From: Nocardioides sp. BP30
Lineage (GTDB): Bacteria > Actinomycetota > Actinomycetes > Propionibacteriales > Nocardioidaceae
NCBI RefSeq assembly: GCF_029873215.1
Contig: NZ_CP123620.1
Span: forward strand, 3,348,001-3,412,000
Reading direction: 5' to 3'
Length of the DNA: 64,000 bases
Part shown: in pieces, positions 33,585-41,153 of the stretch
How positions within the stretch are numbered: the stretch's first letter is position 1
Layout of the letters: every line of letters begins with the position of its first letter
Made by a program: the position numbers and the translations under genes
The notes under the pieces: model-generated
Seen by the model: only the letters and a program-made list of their open reading frames with translations
Database searches by the model: none
What the model was told of the DNA's origin: nothing

Positions 33585-33632
33585 TTGGAAAACAAGAAGG
33601 CCGCGGATCCCGTTGTTCGGGTTCCGCGGCCT
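33585..33632 (-). terminator. Attenuator terminator in the whiB7 leader
   Basis: On the minus strand AGGCCGCGGAACCCG pairs with CGGGATCCGCGGCCT (14 pairs, one mismatch, loop AACAA) and is followed by TTCTTGTTTTCC. It stands 21 bp after the stop of the 74-codon ORF and about 80 bp before whiB7, where a leader attenuator would be. Confidence 0.8.
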
Positions 33633-33653
33633 GGAGGCGACTCGGCTGTCTTC

Positions 33654-33878
33654 TCAACAGTCGGGCGGACTCGAGGGGGAACCCATGCCATCGCGACGCT
33701 TGGTGGCGAAGGCCAGCACACCCTGGGCAAGGGCGTACGTGCGGTCGGCACCCGTGATGGCAGCCGTGACACCGGTGGCCGGCGACCAGCACGCCGGCTG
33801 CGCGGCAGCGAGGGCGTGACCGGACGTGGGCATACCGAAGGACGGCTCAACGGACGGGCTGATCGTGATCGTGCTCAT
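33654..33878 (-). CDS. 74-codon upstream ORF of whiB7 (candidate leader peptide)
   Basis: Starts MSTITISPSVEPSFG and ends GMGSPSSPPDC. It has the best Shine-Dalgarno in the neighbourhood (AAGGAGG, 8 nt before ATG) but no domain I recognise, and an Ala/Ser/Thr-rich composition. It lies between the promoter and the attenuator of whiB7, so translating it is likely to be the sensing step. Its codons 65-67 contain GGGTTCC, complementary to GGAACCC in the 5' arm of the terminator, giving a possible antiterminator. It could also be an ordinary small gene. Confidence 0.65.
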   Translation of the reverse strand: MSTITISPSVEPSFGMPTSGHALAAAQPACWSPATGVTAAITGADRTYALAQGVLAFATKRRDGMGSPSSPPDC

Positions 33879-33923
33879 CGGGGCCACCTCCTTCGGTGCG
33901 TCGTCTCGGACTCGGGCGAAAGA

Positions 33924-33976
33924 ACCGTATCCCGCCCCGCGATCAGGCGGCAAACGAATAAACGATCTTTTTTCGA
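33924..33976 (-). promoter_or_regulatory. WhiB7-type promoter of the whiB7 leader
   Basis: Minus strand: TACGGT (-10, 33929-33924), 18-bp spacer, TTGCCG (-35, 33953-33948), directly preceded by an AT-rich block with AAAAAAGATCGTTTATTCG. An AT-rich element just upstream of -35 is the known requirement for WhiB7-sigma-A activation through the AT-hook. It is in the gap between uvrD2 and the upstream ORF. Confidence 0.6.
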
Positions 33977-33996
33977 CGAATTCCTGCCACCGAAAT

Positions 33997-36051
33997 TCAG
34001 GCGGATGCGGCGATCAACGCGAGAACGTCCTGCCCGTAGGCATCGAGCTTCGAACGCCCCACGCCGCTGATCCGGAGAAGGTCGGCCTGCGAGCCCGGCT
34101 TGGCCTCGGCGATCGCCTCCAAGGTGGCGTCGGTGAACACGGTGAAGGCCGGCTTGTTGCCGGCGGCCTCGCGACGCCACTCTCGCAGTCGCTCGAAGAG
34201 CTCCTCGTCGTACGCCGCCGGGCAGTCCTCGTGCCGGCCGCGGCTCTTCTCCGCGGCCGTGCCGAGGGGGCGGCCACACGTCTTGCACATCCGGGCGCGC
34301 CGGTTGGCCGACTGCGACGGCTCGGGCCGGGCCGAGGCCGGCAGCAACGGGTCGAGGAAGCGGGAGGGCTTGCGCGCCCCGCGACCCCCCGGTTGCCGCG
34401 CCAGCGCCCAGCTGAGCTGCAGGTCCAGCCGGGCCCGGGTCACGCCGACGTAGAGCAGCCGGCGCTCCTCCTCCACCGCCGATGGCGAATCGAGGGCGTA
34501 GCTGATCGGCAACGTGCCCTCCTGCAGGCCGACCAGGAAGACCGAGTCCCACTCCAGGCCCTTGGCCGCGTGATAGGTCGCCAGCGTGACTCCCTCGGCG
34601 ACCGGAGCGTGCTGCTCGGCCGCGCGACGGTCCAGCTCGGCGACGAACGCGGTTAGGTCACCGCCCGTCTGGGCGAACTCGTGCGCCTGGTCGACCAGGG
34701 CCTGCCACGACTCCCACCGGTCGCGCGTCTGCCCGCGAGCCTCGGGCGGCCGCTGGGTCCAGCCCATCCCGGCCAGGGTCGCGTGGGTGGTCTCGAGCAG
34801 GCGCTGTCCCGCGTCGGTCGAAGGGTCGCCTGCCTCCTCGGAGCGGGCGGCACCGCGCAGCCGTGTCACCGCCTCCCGTACCTCGGGACGGTCGAAGAAC
34901 CGGGCCGCGCCGCGCACGACGTAGGGGATGCTCCGGCCGGTCAGTGCCTCCTCGAACGTCTCGGACTGGGCGTTGATCCGGAAGAGCACGGCGATCTGGG
35001 ACCACGGCCGGCCTGCCGCGTGCAGCCGCTCGATCTCCGCGGCGACCGCATCGGCCTCGGCCACCTCGTCGGAGCGCTGGTGGTAGGTGATCGCGGGGCC
35101 CGCCGGGCGCTGCGCCCGCAGGTCCACGCCCTGGCTGGCCGAGCCCCGCAGCAAGGTGTTGGCGACCTCGATGACCTGGGGCGTGGAGCGGTAGTTGCGC
35201 ACCAGCTCCACCGAGGTCGTGCCCGGGAACTTCCGACCGAAGTCGCGCAGATAACGAGCGTCGGCGCCGGCGAAGGAGTAGATGGTCTGGGCCGGGTCGC
35301 CGACGACACAGATCTCGTTGCGGCCGCCCAACCACAGGTCGAGCAGCGCTGACTGCAACGGCGAGACGTCCTGGAACTCGTCCACGACGAACCACTTGTA
35401 CTGTCGGCGGACCTGTGCCGCCACCCGCTCGTCCTCCGCGAGCAGGCCGGCGGTCAGCAGCAGCACGTCCTCCATGTCCATCCGGCCCTGGCTGCGCTTG
35501 ACCTCCTCGTAGCTGCCGAAGACGCGGCCGACCGTCGCGGCGTCGAGGTTGTTGACCTCACGACCCCGGCGCGCTGCGACCTTCGCGTAGTCGTCGGGGT
35601 GGACGTTGCTCACCTTCGCCCACTCGACCTCGGCGGCGAGGTCGCGCAGCAGGGCCTGGTCGGACTGCACGCGGTGCCGCCGCGCGGCCGAGGCCAGCAG
35701 CCCGATCTTGGACTCGATCAGCTGCGGCAGCTCGGTGCCGTGCACGTGCGGCCAGAAGTAGCGCAGCTGGCGGAGCGCGGCGGAGTGGAAGGTCCGCGCC
35801 TGGACGCTGCCGGCGCCCATCGTCCGGAGCCGCTGTCGCATCTCCCCCGCGGCGCGGGTGGTGAAGGTGACGGCGAGGATCTCGGTCGGCGCGTAGACCC
35901 CGGTGGCCACGCCGTACGCGATGCGGTGGGTGATCGCGCGGGTCTTGCCCGTGCCTGCTCCGGCAAGCACCCGGACCGGCCCGCGCAGTGCCTCGGCGAC
36001 CTGGCGCTGCTCCGGGTCGAGGGCGTCGAGGAGTTCGGCGGGCGAGGCCAT
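33997..36051 (-). CDS. uvrD2: ATP-dependent DNA helicase UvrD2
   Basis: 684-aa SF1A 3'-5' helicase. Walker A is LAGAGTGKT (30-37), Walker B is FVVDEFQDVSPLQ, motif IV-VI segments are NYRSTPQVI, TYHAAKGLEWDSVFLVGLQEG and EERRLLYVGVTRAR. A Cys-rich zinc-like linker (CKTCGRPLG...RHEDC) joins a C-terminal HRDC domain (ATLEAIAEAKPGSQADLLRISGVGRSKLDAYG). This linker-HRDC tail defines UvrD2, which is essential in mycobacteria. The ATG at 36051 gives MASPAELLDALDPEQRQV; the upstream open frame is shadow. Confidence 0.94.
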   Translation of the reverse strand: MASPAELLDALDPEQRQVAEALRGPVRVLAGAGTGKTRAITHRIAYGVATGVYAPTEILAVTFTTRAAGEMRQRLRTMGAGSVQARTFHSAALRQLRYFWPHVHGTELPQLIESKIGLLASAARRHRVQSDQALLRDLAAEVEWAKVSNVHPDDYAKVAARRGREVNNLDAATVGRVFGSYEEVKRSQGRMDMEDVLLLTAGLLAEDERVAAQVRRQYKWFVVDEFQDVSPLQSALLDLWLGGRNEICVVGDPAQTIYSFAGADARYLRDFGRKFPGTTSVELVRNYRSTPQVIEVANTLLRGSASQGVDLRAQRPAGPAITYHQRSDEVAEADAVAAEIERLHAAGRPWSQIAVLFRINAQSETFEEALTGRSIPYVVRGAARFFDRPEVREAVTRLRGAARSEEAGDPSTDAGQRLLETTHATLAGMGWTQRPPEARGQTRDRWESWQALVDQAHEFAQTGGDLTAFVAELDRRAAEQHAPVAEGVTLATYHAAKGLEWDSVFLVGLQEGTLPISYALDSPSAVEEERRLLYVGVTRARLDLQLSWALARQPGGRGARKPSRFLDPLLPASARPEPSQSANRRARMCKTCGRPLGTAAEKSRGRHEDCPAAYDEELFERLREWRREAAGNKPAFTVFTDATLEAIAEAKPGSQADLLRISGVGRSKLDAYGQDVLALIAASA

Positions 36052-36167
36052 GAGGTTGCGGCTCCTCGGGTCGGGGACGGGTGCTGCCCACACCCTAGAT
36101 GTCGGGTCCGACAGTCCGGAGCGTCGGATCGGGGCCGAGCCGACGTCTCGGCGGCTAGGCTCGCGAC

Positions 36168-36629
36168 GTGAGCGGGTTCGTCGTGCGGATCGCCCGTGCC
36201 GACGACGCCGCGGCATTCGGCCTTCTCCGGTTGGTCTGGGCGGCCGAGAACGGCGCCGACACCGCGGACCCGGGCTTCGCGGAACGCCTCACCTCGTGGT
36301 TCGCCGCAGAGACGTCGCACCGGGTGTTCTGGCTCGCCGAAGCCGGCGACGAGGCCGTGGGCATGGTGAACCTGACGCTCTTCACGCGGATGCCCTACCC
36401 CGCATCGGTCGACCTCCCGACGGCGTGGGGCTACCTGGCCAATCTGTTCGTGCGCCCCGCCGAGCGCGGCCGCGGTATCGGCGCGGCGCTCATCGGCGCA
36501 TGCACGACGTACGCCGAGGACCACCGGCTCGCCCGGATCGTGCTCTCCCCCAGCCCCGCCTCGACCCCGCTCTACCGCCGTGCCGGCTTCAGCGCCGCGG
36601 ACACCCTGATGGTGCGCACCTTCGGCTGA
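36168..36629 (+). CDS. GNAT acetyltransferase
   Basis: 153 aa, single GNAT domain. VRIARADDAAAFGLLRLVW is strand 1-helix 1, YLANLFVRPAERGRGIGAALIGACTTYAEDHRL is the acetyl-CoA pyrophosphate-binding motif (RGRGIG), and SPSPASTPLYRRAGF closes the fold. The start is GTG. It is divergent from uvrD2 with 116 bp between. The substrate is unknown. Confidence 0.88.
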   Translation: MSGFVVRIARADDAAAFGLLRLVWAAENGADTADPGFAERLTSWFAAETSHRVFWLAEAGDEAVGMVNLTLFTRMPYPASVDLPTAWGYLANLFVRPAERGRGIGAALIGACTTYAEDHRLARIVLSPSPASTPLYRRAGFSAADTLMVRTFG

Positions 36630-36729
36630 CGCGGCACCCCCTGCTCACCCGCCGCGCGGGGAACATCCGCGCCGTTGGTTAGGTTGATTCCAGAGAAGAA
36701 GCCCCTAGAAGCCGAAGCGAGAACACCTG

Positions 36730-36984
36730 ATGGCTGCCGAGACGTTCACGATGTACACGACCCCCTGGTGCGGCTACTGCCAGCGGCTCAAGGGACAGCT
36801 GGACCGCGAGGGCATCGCCTACGAGGTCGTCGACATCGAGCAGGTCCCCGAGGCGGCGCAGATCGTGGAGTCGGTCAACGACGGCAACCAGACCGTGCCC
36901 ACCCTGGTCTACGCGGACGGCACGTCGATGACCAACCCGTCGCTCGCGTCGGTCAAGGAGAAGCTGGCGGCGCTGGCCTCCTGA
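36730..36984 (+). CDS. mrx1: Mycoredoxin (glutaredoxin-like, mycothiol-dependent)
   Basis: 84 aa. Glutaredoxin fold with active site PWCGYC (Cys14, Cys17), the cis-Pro in QTVPTLVYADG, and the C-terminal SMTNPS binding loop. Mrx1 reduces mycothiol-protein mixed disulfides in actinobacteria, which use mycothiol in place of glutathione. The CGYC site and location between uvrD2 and nudC match the mycobacterial arrangement (Rv3198A). Confidence 0.92.
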   Translation: MAAETFTMYTTPWCGYCQRLKGQLDREGIAYEVVDIEQVPEAAQIVESVNDGNQTVPTLVYADGTSMTNPSLASVKEKLAALAS

Positions 36985-37023
36985 GCAGGCCCCCGGCCCC
37001 GGCCCCACCAGCGCCGGGCCGGA

Positions 37024-37914
37024 TCACCAGCTGCCGGGAAGCGCCTCGCCGTACCAGGCCTCGATCAGCGACCTGCTGATCGAGACGCCTCCGGGCAGGA
37101 CGAGCTCGCCGCTCGCCGCGCCCGCGCGCAGCTCGGCGCGGGTGAACCAGCCCGCCTCCTCGATCTCGTCCACGTCGCACACGATGTCGGTGGTGGCCGC
37201 CACCCCGGTGAAGCCGAGCATGAGGCTGGCGGGCAGCGGCCAGGGCTGGTTGCCGAAGTACGTCACGTCCGCGACCTCGACGCCGGTCTCCTCCCTCACC
37301 TCGCGCCTGACGGCGTCCTCGAGCGACTCCCCCGGCTCGCAGAAGCCGGCCAGGGTGCTGAAGCGACCGGCGGGCCAGTGCGGATGACGACCGAGCAGGC
37401 ACCGCTCGTCGACCGCGCCCGGCTCGCCGTGGGTGATCAGCATGATGACGGCCGGATCGGTGCGCGGGAAGGTGGTGTGCCCGTTCCCGCAGAGCAGCTC
37501 GTGGCCCTCCTTGACCGGGTCCAGCGGCAGACCGCAGCGCGCACAGAAGCGGGTGGCGCGTAGCCATTCCGCCAGACCGACAGCGTGCAGGATCAGCGGC
37601 GCCTCCTCGGCGCTGAGGTCGGGCAGAAGCGAGCGCAGCGGCAGCCAGGCGTCGGTGGCCGACTGCTCCGGGGTGACCACGGCGAAGTGCGCCACTCCAT
37701 CGCGGATCCCGAGCATCAGCCGGGCACCGGCAGGGGCCTCGGCCGGCGAGACCCACGCGATCGCACCGTCCACGGGCCGGATGCGCGTTCCGGCCATCAC
37801 GATGACCCGGGTGGCCGGATCGGCCCATCGATCGTCGATCCAGTCGGTGTCGGCACGCCGGGCGGATGCCCTGTCGTACCGCGCGCTGCTCAACCGCTCG
37901 TGCACATAGCTCAC
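37024..37914 (-). CDS. nudC: NADH pyrophosphatase / NAD-cap hydrolase NudC
   Basis: 296 aa. A zinc module FCARCGLPL...LLCGNGH precedes a Nudix box (GFCEPGESLEDAVRREVREETGV) and the NudC signature NQPWPLPASLMLG. The fourth zinc position appears to be His rather than Cys. The enzyme hydrolyses NADH and removes NAD caps from RNA; in mycobacteria it also affects isoniazid-NAD adducts. The start is GTG. It is convergent with mrx1, and the short gap (36985-37023) holds a weak GC-rich stem. Confidence 0.94.
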   Translation of the reverse strand: MSYVHERLSSARYDRASARRADTDWIDDRWADPATRVIVMAGTRIRPVDGAIAWVSPAEAPAGARLMLGIRDGVAHFAVVTPEQSATDAWLPLRSLLPDLSAEEAPLILHAVGLAEWLRATRFCARCGLPLDPVKEGHELLCGNGHTTFPRTDPAVIMLITHGEPGAVDERCLLGRHPHWPAGRFSTLAGFCEPGESLEDAVRREVREETGVEVADVTYFGNQPWPLPASLMLGFTGVAATTDIVCDVDEIEEAGWFTRAELRAGAASGELVLPGGVSISRSLIEAWYGEALPGSW

Positions 37915-37934
37915 ACCCGCACGCTAGCCGCCGC

Positions 37935-40900
37935 TCACCAGCCGCCCGGACCGGCCCCCGCGGCCACGATCCGCTCCAGCTCGTCCCGACCGGGCAGCGG
38001 GCCCGGCTCGACCAGCTCACCGCTGCGCACGTAGAGAAATCCGGCCCGGACCCGGTCGAGCGGTACGCCGCTCAGCTCCGCCCAGGCCAGCCGGTAGATC
38101 GCCAGCTGCAGCGGGTCGGCGGTGGCGCGTTGGTTGGTCTTCCAGTCCACCAGGAGGAAGCGCTCCCCCGGGCCGGCGTCGGGGTCGAGGTAGACGGCGT
38201 CGATCCGACCGCGGACGACCTGCCCGGCGAGGACGAGCGCGAACGGCGCCTCCACGCGATGCGGGACACGGGTGGCGAACGGGCCGGCCTCGAAGGCGGC
38301 GATCACCTCCTTCAGGTCGACCTCGTCCTCGATGCCGACGTCACCACGACCGGGCAGGTCGTCGACGTCGAAGAGGTCCTGCTGGCCGAACCGTGCCTCC
38401 ACCCAGGCGTGGAAGCGGGTGCCGAACCTCGCTGCGGAGGACGGAGGCCGAGGCATCGGGCGAGCCAGCTCGCGGGCGAACTCCTCGGGCTCGTCCCGCA
38501 GCCGCGCCAGCGACGTTGCCGACAGGCTGCCCGGTCGCGCCACCTCGATGACGCTGCGACTCTCGCGGCGCGCCTCCACGAGCAGCCGCTCGATCTCGCC
38601 GTCCCACTCCTCCACGATGGCCGTCTCGATCATGTCGAGATCCTGGTCGGGCGCGACAGGGTCGGCATCGCGCACCCGCTCCGCGGCCCGGAGCCGCAGC
38701 TGAGCCTCGGCACCGGGGCCGGCGGGCGGCCACGGCCGGGCCGGGTCGACCTGCGCGTAGGGGTTGGCGGCAGTCCCACGCTCCGGCTTGTCCAGCCATC
38801 CACCTGACACGCCGTCGGGCAGGACATCACCCCAACCCGCCATCACCTCGCGGGTGAGCGACTGGAAGGGCGAGGGACCCAGCGGCGTCGTCCGGGGTGT
38901 CCAGACGTGACTGGTGACGCGCAACCGGTGAGCCGCGCGGGTGAAGGCGACATAGCCCAGCCGCAGCTCCTCCTCGGCGTCGTTGGCCTTGGCGGCGGCA
39001 CGGTAGGCATCGAGGGCCTGCTTGTCGTAGCCCTCGAGCTGGGGCAGGTCGGCGGCGTCCCCGCGCAGCGGAGCCGGCAGCACCGACGGCGAGGAGGTCC
39101 ACAGCGTGCGGCCCTTGGTCGAGGGGAACTTCGTCTCGCACATCCCCACCAGGAAGACGCTGTCCCACTCCAGGCCCTTGGACCGGTGCACGGTGAGCAG
39201 CTTGACCGAGTCCGCCTCGGTCGGGGTGGCCACGTCGAGGCCGTTGCCCTGGTCGTCCTCGGCGGTCAGGTACGCGAGCAGGGCCGCCAGGCTGACGTCG
39301 CCATCGACGGACTGGAACTCCGCCACGGCCTTGACGAAGAGGTCGAGGTTGTCCCGACGAGCGGCCGCGGCGGGACTGACGGCGGCGGCCAGCTCGACAT
39401 CGGTGCCGAGGGTGTCGATGATCCTCCGCACCAGGTCGAGGAGCGGCTCGCCCACGTGCGTGCGCAGCTGGCGCAGCTCGGCGGCGAGCAGCCCGAACCG
39501 TTCGCGGGCCTGCGGGGAGTAGTCGAGGTCGCCAGGATCGGCGAGCGCGTCGTCGAGAGCCGGCAGCTCCGCGGGATCGATGCCGTCGGCGATCTGGAGC
39601 AGGTGGGCCTCCACGTCGGCCGCCTCCGCGCCGCGACCGCCGCGGCCGGCCACCTCCGCGGCCCGCACGGCGAGCAGCTTGAGGTCGCGCGGCCCGACGG
39701 CCCACCGGGGACCGCTCAGCAGGGTCAGCAGGGCGGCGTTGGAGGTGACGTCGTGAAGAAGATGCAGGGTCGCCACCACCTCGGCCACCTCCGGCAACCG
39801 CAGCAGCCCCGAGAGACCGACGATCTCGACCGGGATGCCGGCGCTGGTGAGCGCGTCGAAGACGAGCTCGGCGGTGCTGTTGTCCCGGGTGAGCACGCCG
39901 ATCGCCGCCCAGGACCCCTGATGAGCGGCTGCGACGCTCCCGGCGAGGGCCGACAGCTCCTCGGCCTGGGTCTCGTAGACGGCCGCCGCCACCTCGCCGA
40001 CGCCGGCTCCCGGAGCAGGCTCGAGCGCCGCGACCTGGGGATAGGCCCGCAGCAGGGGCGCAGCCAGCGCGTTGGCGACCTCCAGGATCCGACGGTCCGA
40101 CCGCCGGTTGACCGTGAGCGGGTAGAGCGCGACGTCGCGCCCGTCGCGGGTCGGGAAGGTCTCGGCGAAGTTGAGGATGTTGGAGACCGAGGCACCGCGC
40201 CAGCCGTAGATCGCCTGGTTGGGGTCACCGACCGCCGTGACGGCATGTCCCTGGCCGAAGAGGCGCGAGAGCATCACGGCCTGGGCGACCGAGGTGTCCT
40301 GGTACTCGTCGAGCAGCACCACCCGGAACCTCTCCCGCTCGGCAGCACCGACGTTGGGCTGCTCGGTGGCGAGCCGGGCACCGAGCTCGATCTGGTCGGA
40401 GAAGTCCATCCAACCCAGGTCGCGCTTCAACCGACGGTAGGAGGCCACCAGCTCCAGCAGCTCGGTGCGCCGGTCGATCGTCGTGATCGCCTTCTCGATC
40501 GCTTCGCGATAGGTCTTGCGGGCCTTGCCGGCGAGCTCGGCGGCCAGCGCTGCCTCGAACTGCTTGCGTGCCTGGGCGTCGAGCTCGCGGACCTGCTCGG
40601 GCGCGCAGAGGTGCTCGCTCATCGCGCCGTCGAGCGCCAACAGGTACTGGATGACGGTGGGCGGGTGGTCGCTGAGCCGGTAGACCTCTCCGTTGAAGCG
40701 CTCCACGGCCCGCGCACCCAGCTGGTAGCGGGAGGCGTTGCTGATGACGGGCGTGTCGGGCTCGAAGCCGATCCGCAGGCCGTGCTCCCTGAGCAGGCTC
40801 GCGGCGTAGGCGTTGTAGGTCGCCACCGTCGGCTCGAGGACGTCCTCGTCCTCGCTCTCCGACTCCAATGCCCCCGCCCGCTCCAGCGCCGCGCGGATAC

Positions 40901-41153
40901 GGTCGCGCAGCTCGGCGGCGGCCTTGGTGGTGAACGTCAGCCCCAGCACCTGGTCGGGACGCACCTGCCCGGTGAGCACCAGGTAGACGACCCGAGCTGC
41001 CATCAGGGTGGTCTTGCCGGAGCCGGCACCGGCGATCACGACGGCCGGCTCCAGCGGGGCCGAGATCGCCGCCCACTGCTGCGGGCTGGGAGCGTACGGC
41101 GTCTGCATCAGCGCAGCCAGCTCCTCCGGCGTGCCGATGGCGACGGGGGTCAT
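37935..41153 (-). CDS. adnB: AdnB subunit of the AdnAB helicase-nuclease
   Basis: 1072 aa. The N-terminal UvrD-like motor has Walker A VVIAGAGSGKTT (residues 39-49), Walker B RVVLLDEYQDTSVAQ, and motif V-VI VHRSKGLEWDSVFLVGMCE. The C-terminal RecB-type nuclease domain has FLLVDWKTNQRA with the catalytic Asp and Lys, and QLAIYRLAW. AdnAB processes double-strand DNA ends in actinobacteria that rely on it in place of RecBCD. The order matches mycobacteria (Rv3202c-Rv3201c). The start ATG overlaps the adnA stop (ATGA), so the subunits are translationally coupled. Confidence 0.92.
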   Translation of the reverse strand: MTPVAIGTPEELAALMQTPYAPSPQQWAAISAPLEPAVVIAGAGSGKTTLMAARVVYLVLTGQVRPDQVLGLTFTTKAAAELRDRIRAALERAGALESESEDEDVLEPTVATYNAYAASLLREHGLRIGFEPDTPVISNASRYQLGARAVERFNGEVYRLSDHPPTVIQYLLALDGAMSEHLCAPEQVRELDAQARKQFEAALAAELAGKARKTYREAIEKAITTIDRRTELLELVASYRRLKRDLGWMDFSDQIELGARLATEQPNVGAAERERFRVVLLDEYQDTSVAQAVMLSRLFGQGHAVTAVGDPNQAIYGWRGASVSNILNFAETFPTRDGRDVALYPLTVNRRSDRRILEVANALAAPLLRAYPQVAALEPAPGAGVGEVAAAVYETQAEELSALAGSVAAAHQGSWAAIGVLTRDNSTAELVFDALTSAGIPVEIVGLSGLLRLPEVAEVVATLHLLHDVTSNAALLTLLSGPRWAVGPRDLKLLAVRAAEVAGRGGRGAEAADVEAHLLQIADGIDPAELPALDDALADPGDLDYSPQARERFGLLAAELRQLRTHVGEPLLDLVRRIIDTLGTDVELAAAVSPAAAARRDNLDLFVKAVAEFQSVDGDVSLAALLAYLTAEDDQGNGLDVATPTEADSVKLLTVHRSKGLEWDSVFLVGMCETKFPSTKGRTLWTSSPSVLPAPLRGDAADLPQLEGYDKQALDAYRAAAKANDAEEELRLGYVAFTRAAHRLRVTSHVWTPRTTPLGPSPFQSLTREVMAGWGDVLPDGVSGGWLDKPERGTAANPYAQVDPARPWPPAGPGAEAQLRLRAAERVRDADPVAPDQDLDMIETAIVEEWDGEIERLLVEARRESRSVIEVARPGSLSATSLARLRDEPEEFARELARPMPRPPSSAARFGTRFHAWVEARFGQQDLFDVDDLPGRGDVGIEDEVDLKEVIAAFEAGPFATRVPHRVEAPFALVLAGQVVRGRIDAVYLDPDAGPGERFLLVDWKTNQRATADPLQLAIYRLAWAELSGVPLDRVRAGFLYVRSGELVEPGPLPGRDELERIVAAGAGPGGW

